DNA of 5,122 bases from CAINDI01 sp037127585 (lineage in GTDB: Bacteria > Verrucomicrobiota > Verrucomicrobiia > Palsa-1439), in NCBI GenBank assembly GCA_037127585.1, contig JBAXYB010000164.1:1-5122 (forward strand), in the 5' to 3' direction. The notes beneath the pieces were generated by a model. The model had not been told where the DNA came from and made no database searches. It was given only the letters and a program-made list of their open reading frames with translations. The translations under genes and the position numbers were made by a program. Of the stretch, positions 1 to 5,122 are shown one piece after another. Positions within the stretch are counted from its first letter, which is position 1; every line of letters starts with the position of its first letter.

Positions 1-137
1 GACAAGGCGGCCTGGTCCACGGCCTTGTCCGAGACCAGGAGTTTCACTTGATGCCGCCGCGCGGCCAACGTTTCGGCGACCGCCAAACCAGGAAACAAAT
101 GGCCGCCGGTCCCCCCACATGCGATCAAGATGTTCAT
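1..137 (-). CDS. murG: MurG, lipid II-forming GlcNAc transferase (5' part only)
   Basis: Partial gene; only the first 45 codons plus two bases lie in the window. MurG is a peripheral inner-membrane glycosyltransferase (GT28) that moves GlcNAc from UDP-GlcNAc to lipid I, giving lipid II. The visible protein starts MNILIACGGTGGHLFPGLAV. The glycine-rich GGTGGH loop at residues 8-13 is the first MurG signature, which contacts the lipid-linked acceptor/diphosphate. It is followed by the usual AETLAARRHQVKLLVS helix and strand. The ATG at 137 is chosen because it gives the signature in frame about 8 residues from the N-terminus. A second ATG 4 nt upstream (141) is in another frame. A GAGGTG Shine-Dalgarno (144-149) lies 6 nt upstream. 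The gene follows ftsW by 25 nt, the order ftsW-murG being standard for dcw clusters. Identity is confident despite the short fragment. Confidence 0.95.
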   Translation of the reverse strand, partial: MNILIACGGTGGHLFPGLAVAETLAARRHQVKLLVSDKAVDQAAL

Positions 138-162
138 TCATTGCACCTCGCTCCTTGTGTCA
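138..162 (-). promoter_or_regulatory. ftsW-murG spacer with two Shine-Dalgarno candidates
   Basis: This 25-nt spacer reads AAGGAG (151-156) and then GAGGTG (144-149) toward murG. GAGGTG lies 6 nt from the ATG at 137. AAGGAG lies 13 nt from that ATG but 9 nt from the out-of-frame ATG at 141. The two ATGs overlap as ATGAATG. Only the one at 137 gives MurG. No promoter or terminator is seen in the spacer, so co-transcription with ftsW is inferred. Confidence 0.6.
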
Positions 163-1311
163 TCACAACACCGGCTCCCGTTGCGCGAAAAATTCTTGTT
201 CCGCCTGGTGTTCTTCCGTCGCGCCATGCCGGTAAATACTCAGCAGGATCCCGATCGCGACCAGATTCATCATCACGTTCGAGCCGCCGTAACTGATGAA
301 CGGCAACGCCAAGCCCTTCGTCGGCAGCCAGGCGGTAACGACGCCGATGTTGATGATGGTTTGTAAACCGATCATCACCGTCGTCCCCATCCCGAGGTAT
401 TGGCCAAATAAATCGGGCGCGCGTAAACTGATGATGACCCCACATGCGATGAGCACGCCGAAACAGGCGACCACCGCCAATGCCCCGATCAAGCCCAGTT
501 CCTCGCCGACAATTGGGAAAATAAAATCGGTATGAGCTTCCGGCAGGTAGAACATCTTCTGCCGGCTGTTGCCCAGTCCCAGCCCGTTGATTCCGCCCGA
601 ACCAAACGCGAGCATCGCCTGCCACACTTGGTAGCCGGGACCGGCCTTGTACTTTTCGAGATCAGTAAACGCCATCATCCGCCGCATCCGGAGCGGATTA
701 TGAAAAATTAAGACTGCAAACGCGGCCGCCGCACTCAAGAGTGTCGGCGCCAGATACCGGAGCCGGACACCGGCAATGAACATCAACGCCAGCGCCACTG
801 ACCCCAGCAACGCGGTCGTGCCAAAATCCGGTTCGGCGAGAATCACGACACACGTCAGCCCCACCACCGCCATTGGCACAACAAAACCGCGCTTGAATTG
901 ATCAATCCGCCGCTTCTCTTTCGCGAGGTAATGCGCCAGCCAAACAATCAGCGCGAGTTTGGCAAACTCCGACGGCTGCAACCGGATTGCCCCCAACCCG
1001 AGCCACCGGCGGGCGCCACTAACTTTGATGCCGATGTGTGGAATCAAGACGAGGATCAATAGCCCACCGGCGATCAATAAAGCTGGCGTCGCAAAGTTCC
1101 GGAGTTTTTGATACGGGGTCGCCGCCATCGTGGCGCACAACGCGCCCCCCAAGGTCATCCAAATCAGCTGCCGTTTCAGGAGGTAGTTCGAGTCGCCGTA
1201 CTTGTCGCGCGCTTGCAGCGAACTGGTACTGAACAGCATGACGACACCAACCGTCACCAACATCAGGGTGACGATCAATAGAATGATGGCAGCTTTGTTC
1301 TTCACGATCAC
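163..1311 (-). CDS. ftsW: FtsW, septal lipid II polymerase (SEDS family)
   Basis: FtsW is the polytopic SEDS glycosyltransferase that polymerises lipid II at the division septum together with a class B PBP (FtsI). The 382-residue protein is almost all hydrophobic helices, consistent with about ten membrane segments. SEDS motifs in order are GARRWLGLGAIRLQPSEFAK (99-118), EPDFGTT (160-166), GSGGINGLGLGNSRQK (237-252), LPEAHTDFIFPIVGEELG (256-273) and LPTKGLALPFISYGGSN (329-345). Asp262 aligns with the essential Asp of RodA/FtsW. A position between murD and murG favours FtsW over RodA. The E. coli protein (414 aa) has a longer cytoplasmic N-terminus; here the first helix begins around residue 6. 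The start is a GTG at 1311. A second in-frame GTG at 1305 is possible, and the next ATG (residue 17) would cut into helix 1. No good Shine-Dalgarno precedes the start. A strong hairpin sits 7 nt upstream. The stop is TGA. Confidence 0.96.
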   Translation of the reverse strand: MIVKNKAAIILLIVTLMLVTVGVVMLFSTSSLQARDKYGDSNYLLKRQLIWMTLGGALCATMAATPYQKLRNFATPALLIAGGLLILVLIPHIGIKVSGARRWLGLGAIRLQPSEFAKLALIVWLAHYLAKEKRRIDQFKRGFVVPMAVVGLTCVVILAEPDFGTTALLGSVALALMFIAGVRLRYLAPTLLSAAAAFAVLIFHNPLRMRRMMAFTDLEKYKAGPGYQVWQAMLAFGSGGINGLGLGNSRQKMFYLPEAHTDFIFPIVGEELGLIGALAVVACFGVLIACGVIISLRAPDLFGQYLGMGTTVMIGLQTIINIGVVTAWLPTKGLALPFISYGGSNVMMNLVAIGILLSIYRHGATEEHQAEQEFFAQREPVL

Positions 1312-1318
1312 ATCGAAA

Positions 1319-1360
1319 CGCCGCGAGAGGGGCGGGATTTCCCCACCCCTCCCTCGGGCG
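1319..1360 (-). promoter_or_regulatory. GC-rich hairpin in the LysM-ftsW spacer, upstream of ftsW start
   Basis: The inverted repeat pairs 1319-1322 with 1357-1360, 1324-1327 with 1353-1356, 1328-1332 with 1346-1350 and 1334-1336 with 1342-1344. G1323 and 1351-1352 are bulged, and the loop is 5 nt. In minus-strand RNA the 1333/1345 position becomes a G-U wobble, so the stem fits transcription in the operon direction. It ends 7 nt before the ftsW GTG. Its 5' arm contains a purine run (GGGAGGGG) that would be hidden when folded. Only TTT follows the stem, so it is a poor intrinsic terminator. A role in limiting ftsW translation, or in protecting mRNA ends, is inference. Confidence 0.5.
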
Positions 1361-1369
1361 TGCTTGAAT

Positions 1370-2317
1370 TTAGTTACTGACCGATACCATCGGGGCCGCG
1401 ACTGCCGGAGTCGGCGCCGGCGCCGTGGCGGCGGCGGTCGGCGCGGTCGGGATGACCAACCGCTGGCCAGCCATGATCCGCTTCGAATCGGTGATGTTAT
1501 TCGCCTTCAGCAACTCCGTAACGGCGACGTTGTACTTCTTGGCGATGGCGGCGGCATTTTCGCCGATGTCAACGACGTGCACCGTCTGGCCGGACTCGGT
1601 ATGAGTACCGGGCTGCCATTCGGAGTAGGGCGCGGGCGTGATGCCGGCTTGGGCGGGCTGGGCGGTCTGGCCGGCCGGGATCGTGATCTTCTGGTTGATC
1701 TTCAAGGAATCACTGGACAGGTTATTCGCCTGCTTGATTGAGGCCACGCTGACGTTGTGCGCCTTCGCGATTTTCCAGAGTGAGTCACCGGACTTGACCG
1801 CGTAGCTCGTGCCACCAACCGCTGCCACCGGCGCGGTTGCATCGACGGGAGCGCCACTCACCGGAGCGGGCGCAGCGACTGCCATTTGTGAGGTAACTGC
1901 TTCAGCTTTGCCGGGGATCGTGAGCTTCTGACCGATCTTCAGAATGCTGACTTTCGTCAAGTGGTTAGCCTTGGCGAGCTCAACCTGGGACGTCCCTTGG
2001 ATCTTGGCGATCTTGGCGAGCGTGTCCCCCTTCTTGACGGTGTAACTCTTGGCGACCGGCGTCGCCGCAACGGGCGCGACCGGGGCCGGGGCAACCGGCG
2101 CGAGCGAACCCGCTGGGGTGCCGGTCGGTGTCATGTTCTGCGCGAGGGCTGGATCCGTAGCCACCGCTGGCGTGGTGGCGGCGGTTTCATCGGGCGGTGT
2201 GGCGGCGGTCATGTCGCCCGGAGTTTTGGCGCGTGAGCAACCTTCAAATATGAAGATGCCCCCGATCACCATCACGTGGAGTGCGACAACGATCATTACG
2301 ACTTTCGATACTTTCAT
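1370..2317 (-). CDS. Membrane-anchored or secreted protein with three LysM domains
   Basis: This 315-residue protein has an N-terminal hydrophobic segment (about residues 5-25) after MKVSK, ending FEGC at residues 24-27. It could be an uncleaved anchor, a signal peptide or an atypical lipoprotein signal. An Ala/Pro/Thr-rich linker (about 35-90) leads to three LysM domains: 91-135 (YTVKKGDTLAKIA), 171-214 (YAVKSGDSLWKIA) and 245-290 (VHVVDIGENAAAIA, more divergent). Ala/Pro linkers separate them, and the tail at 291-315 is also Ala/Pro-rich. LysM domains bind GlcNAc-containing glycans such as peptidoglycan. No M23, NlpC/P60, amidase or transglycosylase domain is visible, so it looks like a binding or scaffold protein rather than an enzyme. 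It lies between murD and ftsW, suggesting a role at growing or dividing wall. From memory, chlamydial clusters place nlpD here, but true NlpD proteins usually add an M23-type domain, so I give no symbol. The ATG at 2317 has a good Shine-Dalgarno; the stop is TAA. Confidence 0.9.
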   Translation of the reverse strand: MKVSKVVMIVVALHVMVIGGIFIFEGCSRAKTPGDMTAATPPDETAATTPAVATDPALAQNMTPTGTPAGSLAPVAPAPVAPVAATPVAKSYTVKKGDTLAKIAKIQGTSQVELAKANHLTKVSILKIGQKLTIPGKAEAVTSQMAVAAPAPVSGAPVDATAPVAAVGGTSYAVKSGDSLWKIAKAHNVSVASIKQANNLSSDSLKINQKITIPAGQTAQPAQAGITPAPYSEWQPGTHTESGQTVHVVDIGENAAAIAKKYNVAVTELLKANNITDSKRIMAGQRLVIPTAPTAAATAPAPTPAVAAPMVSVSN

Positions 2318-2321
2318 TTTT

Positions 2322-2328
2322 TCCTTTT
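2322..2328 (-). promoter_or_regulatory. Shine-Dalgarno of the LysM gene
   Basis: The minus strand reads AAAAGGA followed by A residues up to the ATG at 2317. This puts a GGA core about 5 nt from the start and supports that start codon. The site lies at the end of an A-rich stretch and should be little structured. Confidence 0.65.
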
Positions 2329-2366
2329 GGATTTTTGGTTTTTGGTTTGGTTGATTGTTAAGGTTT
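2324..2366 (-). other. A-rich leader with repeated CCAAA units
   Basis: Between the compound palindrome and the LysM start, the minus strand is A- and C-rich with almost no G until the Shine-Dalgarno. CCAAA-type units recur about four times (for example AACCAAACC and AAACCAAAAATCC). I see no -35/-10 pair in it. An unstructured, ribosome-accessible leader is the simplest reading. It differs sharply in composition from the GC-rich genes around it. Confidence 0.4.
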
Positions 2367-2373
2367 GGTCAGC

Positions 2374-2423
2374 CTTGTAGCCGCAGCGTGAGCTGCGGCC
2401 GAAGCTCACGCTTCGGCTACAAG
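2374..2423. repeat. Compound inverted repeat (two hairpins with complementary loops)
   Basis: The 25-nt arms 2374-2398 and 2399-2423 are reverse complements at 23 of 25 positions, from CTTGTAGCC at the left edge to GGCTACAAG at the right. Each half is also its own hairpin. Left: GCCGCAG (2380-2386) pairs with CTGCGGC (2393-2399) around the loop CGTGAG. Right: GCCGAAG (2398-2404) pairs with CTTCGGC (2411-2417) around the loop CTCACG. The two loops are exact reverse complements. The two mismatches between arms (2384/2413 and 2395/2402) are a C-G pair in one hairpin and an A-T pair in the other. No T-run follows on either strand, so it is not a typical terminator. It resembles REP/BIME-type dispersed palindromes; that class is inferred. 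It overlaps the last bases of murD. Confidence 0.85.
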
Positions 2424-3772
2424 TGCGCTAACACTTCCGCTTTGAATTGGTCTCCGCGATCTTCATAGTTCTCAAACATGTCAAAGCTGGCGCACGCGGG
2501 CGACAGCAGCACCGTGTCACCCCGACCGGCCTGGCTGAGCGCCAAGCGCACGGCTTCGGCCATCGTTCCGGCGCGTTCGCACGGCGTCACATCCCCCCAC
2601 GCCGCCGCGATTTTGTCCTGCGCTTCCCCGATCAGCACGGCCACTTTGACTTTTTCGGCAATCACCTCCTTGATACTGGAGAAGTTCATTCCTTTGTCCC
2701 GGCCCCCGGCAATCAACACCGCGCGGCCCGGCAACGAACGCAACGCCTTCTCCACCGCGTCCACGTTCGTCGCCTTCGAATCATTGATAAACGTCACCCC
2801 GGCCTTCACCGCCACCACTTCACACCGGTGCGGTGCCGGGCAATACGAACAAATCGCCTCGCGCATCTGCGCCACCGGCAACTTCATCGCCAGCCCGGCC
2901 GCCAACGCCGCCAAAATATTCTCGGCGTTGTGCAACCCGCGCAGATTCGTCTCGTCCAACTTCATCAAAATCCCGTTACACTCCGGCAACCGGCACCAAA
3001 TCGTCTGCCCGTCTACCCAGTCCACTCGCAAATCCGCTTCCTGCCCGTACGCGCTGACCGTGATGATCCGCGACTTCGGTTGGCAGCCCACCTTGTTCAT
3101 CCACGCCAACACCGACGGACTCACAATCGCGAAATCGTGCCGGGTCTGATTCTCAAAAATGCGCGCCTTCGCCTTCGCGTACCCTTCCATCGACCCGTGC
3201 CGATCGATGTGGTCCGGCGTCAGGTTCAACCAAATCGCCACATCCGGCCGGAACTGCTCAATGCGTTCCAACTGAAACGAACTCGTCTCCAACACCAACG
3301 CATCCAGCCCCGCGCTCTGCTCGACCGCCACCGAGAACGCGTTTCCAATATTTCCGGCCGCGAGCGTGCGCTTGCCGGCCATTTCGAGCATCGCGTGCAC
3401 CAACTCCGTCGTCGTCGTCTTCCCGTTCGTGCCGGTAATCGCAACGACCGGGCACAGGCAATACCGGTACGCAAACTCCAACTCACTCAACATCGGCGTC
3501 CGCTGCCGCACCAAATCCGCCACCAGCGGCCGGCCCGGTGCAATCCCGGGACTCAACACCGCCAAATCAAAATGCACCGCCCCATCAAACCGGTTCCCCA
3601 ATTCGACGCGCACGCCGAGTTGCCGGAGCCGGTTGGCCCGCTCCACCAATTCCTCGCTGTCGCCCTCGTCGCGCACCACGACGCGTGCGCCGTCCCGCTG
3701 CAACAGTTGCGCCGCCGCCATCCCGCTGCGCCCCAACCCCAACACCACGACGTCTTTGTCTTTTAATTCCAT
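2417..3772 (-). CDS. murD: MurD, UDP-MurNAc-L-Ala:D-Glu ligase
   Basis: MurD is a cytoplasmic ATP-dependent ligase that adds D-glutamate to UDP-MurNAc-L-alanine. The protein has 451 residues (E. coli 438). The N-terminal UDP-binding domain (about 1-93) contains VLGLGRSGMAA. The central Mur ligase domain has the P-loop GTNGKTTTTE (114-123), ETSSFQLE (162-169) and NLTPDHIDRH (183-192). Lys202 in AKAKARIFEN matches the carbamylated lysine of the family. HNAENILAA (281-289) follows, then the C-terminal domain with PHRCE (314-318), NDSKATN (330-336), GGRDKG (356-361) and SPACASFDMFENYEDRGDQF (424-443). I choose the ATG at 3772: it begins MELKDKDVVVLGLG, lies 2 nt after the mraY TAA, and has AAGG 5 nt upstream. 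An upstream ATG at 3862 would add 30 unrelated residues lying over mraY. The TAG stop and last Leu codon lie inside the downstream inverted repeat. Confidence 0.97.
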   Translation of the reverse strand: MELKDKDVVVLGLGRSGMAAAQLLQRDGARVVVRDEGDSEELVERANRLRQLGVRVELGNRFDGAVHFDLAVLSPGIAPGRPLVADLVRQRTPMLSELEFAYRYCLCPVVAITGTNGKTTTTELVHAMLEMAGKRTLAAGNIGNAFSVAVEQSAGLDALVLETSSFQLERIEQFRPDVAIWLNLTPDHIDRHGSMEGYAKAKARIFENQTRHDFAIVSPSVLAWMNKVGCQPKSRIITVSAYGQEADLRVDWVDGQTIWCRLPECNGILMKLDETNLRGLHNAENILAALAAGLAMKLPVAQMREAICSYCPAPHRCEVVAVKAGVTFINDSKATNVDAVEKALRSLPGRAVLIAGGRDKGMNFSSIKEVIAEKVKVAVLIGEAQDKIAAAWGDVTPCERAGTMAEAVRLALSQAGRGDTVLLSPACASFDMFENYEDRGDQFKAEVLAHL

Positions 3773-3774
3773 GG

Positions 3775-3781
3775 TTACCTT
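3775..3781 (-). promoter_or_regulatory. murD Shine-Dalgarno overlapping the end of mraY
   Basis: The minus strand reads AAGGTAACCATG. The AGG core (3778-3780) is the last codon of mraY (Arg368), TAA is its stop, and the murD ATG follows after CC. Core-to-start spacing is 5 nt. The arrangement decides the murD start at 3772 and suggests translational coupling to mraY. Confidence 0.7.
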
Positions 3782-4881
3782 AGTTTGAGAGTTGCCAACC
3801 CCATCAACGCGAAAATGACCGACAGGATCCAAAACCGGGTCGTGATCTTCGTCTCCGTCCAACCCAGCTCTTCAAAATGATGGTGAATCGGCGTCCGCTT
3901 AAAAACCCGGTAACTCTTCCCGCGCAATTTGCAGCCCGCGACTTGAATCACGACTGAGGCCGCTTCCATCACAAAAATTCCGCCCACGATAATCAGCACG
4001 AGTTCCTGTTTGATCATCAACGCGATCGCCCCAATCAACCCCCCAATCGCCAACGACCCGGTATCGCCCATGAACACCTGCGCCGGGTGGCAGTTGAACC
4101 AGAGGAAACCAAGACTCGCGCCAATCAGCGCCGCGCACACAATCGTCAACTCCGCCGCCCCCGGTACGAACGGAATCGTGAGGTAACCCGCCAGTCGCGC
4201 GTTACCGGCGACGAAGGTCATGACGGTGAACGCCAACGCAACGGTCAGCGTGCAGCCGGTCGCCAACCCGTCCATGCCGTCGGTCAAGTTGACGGCGTTC
4301 GACGAACTCGTCAGCACGAGCGCGAACCACGCGAGCATCCACATCCCCAAGTCCGCAATGACCGGCAGCTTCACAAACGGGAGATAGAATTGCCGGGCCA
4401 ACTGGCCGACCGTCGGATGAAACCCGAGGTACAAACCAAGCGCGATCCCACACAAAATCTGCGCGATGAATTTGGTCTTGGAACTGATCCCTTTCGAGTT
4501 GCCCTTATTGACTTTCGCCAAGTCATCCAAGAAACCAACAAAGCCCAGACACAACACCGTCGCGAGGCAGAGCAGCACCAGCGGATTATCCGGCCGCGCC
4601 CACAGAATCGTCGCATCGATAACCGCCCACAAAATCAAGACGCCGCCCATCGTCGGCGTCCCCTTCTTCTCGCCGGCCTTGGCCGCGAGCTTCCCGAGAT
4701 CATCGGCACCACGAATCGGCTGACCGATTTTCAACTCGGTCAACTTCCGAATCATCCACGGTCCGCTGATGACACAAATCAGCATCGCCGTGATCGCGGC
4801 GCAGACAGCCCGGAACGTCGTGTATTGAAACACGCGCAGCGGAGTGAAATACTCCGTCAGTTGACTTAAATAAAACAGCAT
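3775..4881 (-). CDS. mraY: MraY, phospho-MurNAc-pentapeptide translocase
   Basis: MraY is an integral membrane enzyme that transfers phospho-MurNAc-pentapeptide from UDP to undecaprenyl phosphate, forming lipid I. The 368-residue protein matches the family length (E. coli 360) and has about ten hydrophobic segments. Seen in order: KKGTPTMGG (72-80); FLDDLAKVNKGNSKG (117-131) with the Asp119-Asp120 pair; NAVNLTDGMDGLA (195-207); VFMGDTGSLAIGG (269-281) with Asp273, the nucleophile or Mg-site Asp of the family; and RTPIHHHFEELGW (329-341) with the His triad at 333-335. The N-terminus MLFYLSQLTEYFTPLRVFQYTTFRA resembles other MraY starts, supporting the ATG at 4881. AAGGAG directly abuts this ATG. 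A second AGGA 8 nt upstream is the likelier ribosome site. murF lies 28 nt upstream and murD starts 2 nt downstream, as in many dcw clusters. Confidence 0.97.
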   Translation of the reverse strand: MLFYLSQLTEYFTPLRVFQYTTFRAVCAAITAMLICVISGPWMIRKLTELKIGQPIRGADDLGKLAAKAGEKKGTPTMGGVLILWAVIDATILWARPDNPLVLLCLATVLCLGFVGFLDDLAKVNKGNSKGISSKTKFIAQILCGIALGLYLGFHPTVGQLARQFYLPFVKLPVIADLGMWMLAWFALVLTSSSNAVNLTDGMDGLATGCTLTVALAFTVMTFVAGNARLAGYLTIPFVPGAAELTIVCAALIGASLGFLWFNCHPAQVFMGDTGSLAIGGLIGAIALMIKQELVLIIVGGIFVMEAASVVIQVAGCKLRGKSYRVFKRTPIHHHFEELGWTETKITTRFWILSVIFALMGLATLKLR

Positions 4882-4893
4882 CTCCTTGTTCCT
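4882..4893 (-). promoter_or_regulatory. mraY ribosome binding region with two Shine-Dalgarno candidates
   Basis: The minus strand reads TAGGAACAAGGAGATG. AGGA (4890-4893) is 8 nt from the ATG at 4881, a normal spacing. The stronger AAGGAG (4882-4887) abuts the ATG with no spacer and cannot serve it in the usual way. No other in-frame ATG lies nearby, and homology supports the start at 4881. Confidence 0.55.
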
Positions 4894-4909
4894 ACGTACC
4901 GCTCCCCAA

Positions 4910-5122
4910 CTACTTCAATTCAAACGCCCCCAACACCTTTTCCAACTGCATCCCCCGGGATCCCTTCAACAACACAAAATCTCCATCGCGCAACAGCCAT
5001 CGCAACAAATCCGCCGCCTGCTGCGCATCGGCCACCGGCAACACGCGTTGCGATTCCAGCCCGCGATTGACCGCGCCATCCGCAATCCACTTGGCGTTCG
5101 GGCCGACCGTGACCAGCAACGA
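4910..5122 (-). CDS. murF: MurF, D-Ala-D-Ala-adding ligase (C-terminal part only)
   Basis: Partial gene; the last 70 codons and a TAG stop are in the window and the rest lies beyond the right edge. MurF is the cytoplasmic ATP-dependent ligase that adds D-Ala-D-Ala to UDP-MurNAc-tripeptide, giving the pentapeptide used by MraY. The fragment belongs to the C-terminal Mur ligase domain. The sequence GDFVLLKGSRGMQLEKVL contains the KGSRGM motif typical of MurF C-termini (about visible residues 53-58) and ends about 9 residues from the stop motif region, as expected. Upstream, TVGPNAKWIADGA and the AADLLRWLL helix fit the MurF pattern in which a Rossmann-like strand precedes the motif. The catalytic P-loop is not in view. 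Being directly upstream of mraY (28-nt gap) supports the call over MurE or MurC. Confidence 0.93.
   Translation of the reverse strand, partial: SLLVTVGPNAKWIADGAVNRGLESQRVLPVADAQQAADLLRWLLRDGDFVLLKGSRGMQLEKVLGAFELK

Noticed and set aside
1..29. 8-bp inverted repeat GACAAGGC ... GCCTTGTC in murG
   Set aside because: It lies inside coding sequence, the codons fit a normal MurG, and a single 8-bp repeat in GC-rich DNA can arise by chance.
134..625. A 163-codon minus-strand frame overlapping the end of ftsW
   Set aside because: It is ftsW read in another frame. The FtsW motifs lie in the correct frame and run unbroken to residue 382.
1385..1450. GC-rich repetitive tract at the 3' end of the LysM gene
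   Set aside because: It is explained by Ala, Pro and Thr codons of the low-complexity tail and shows no regular tandem unit.
2374..2423. The inverted repeat as a rho-independent terminator after murD
   Set aside because: The stem is strong, but the sequence after it on the minus strand is GCTGACCAAACC with no T-run, and the plus side has none either. It may still slow polymerase or shield mRNA.
2447..3766. A 439-codon open frame on the plus strand covering almost all of murD
   Set aside because: The product is rich in Arg, His and Pro, has no recognisable domain, and mirrors a gene whose MurD motifs are all intact. Long antisense frames are common opposite GC-rich genes.
3773..3862. Upstream extension of murD to an ATG at 3862
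   Set aside because: The added 30 residues lie over mraY, are not hydrophobic or MurD-like, and the ATG at 3772 has its own Shine-Dalgarno and begins the usual VVLGLGRSG region.
4087..4869. A 260-codon open frame on the plus strand opposite mraY
   Set aside because: Its Arg/Gln/His-rich composition and lack of motifs mark it as the antisense shadow of the hydrophobic MraY codons.

Overview
The window is a stretch of a bacterial dcw (division and cell wall) cluster, transcribed entirely on the minus strand. In transcription order (high to low coordinate) it holds the 3' end of murF, complete mraY, complete murD, a gene for a secreted or membrane-anchored protein with three LysM domains, complete ftsW, and the 5' end of murG. 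The gaps are 28, 2, 99, 58 and 25 nt. This close spacing, with no convincing promoter or intrinsic terminator inside, suggests one operon.

Layout: 5122-4910 end of murF; 4881-3775 mraY; 3772-2417 murD, starting 2 nt after the mraY stop; 2416-2318 the longest gap, with a compound inverted repeat that also encodes the murD stop codon, followed by an A-rich leader; 2317-1370 the LysM protein; 1369-1312 a GC-rich hairpin just upstream of a GTG-started ftsW; 1311-163 ftsW; 137-1 start of murG. No RNA gene, CRISPR array, insertion sequence or transposase gene was seen.

The genes cover a continuous part of peptidoglycan synthesis. MurD and MurF act in the cytoplasm and build the UDP-MurNAc-pentapeptide. 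MraY moves it to undecaprenyl phosphate to give lipid I. MurG adds GlcNAc to give lipid II. FtsW polymerises lipid II at the septum. The LysM protein probably binds the finished wall on the outer face of the membrane.

The organism cannot be named from sequence alone. The high GC, the style of the FtsW, MraY and MurG N-termini, and a LysM gene between murD and ftsW point to the PVC superphylum, most likely Verrucomicrobiota. As I recall, Chlamydia has nlpD in the same slot. This is inference.

I found no wholly new system. The best leads are the compound palindrome whose two hairpins differ by a compensated base pair and have complementary loops, its overlap with the murD stop, the LysM gene in the cluster, and the structured, Shine-Dalgarno-poor leader of ftsW.
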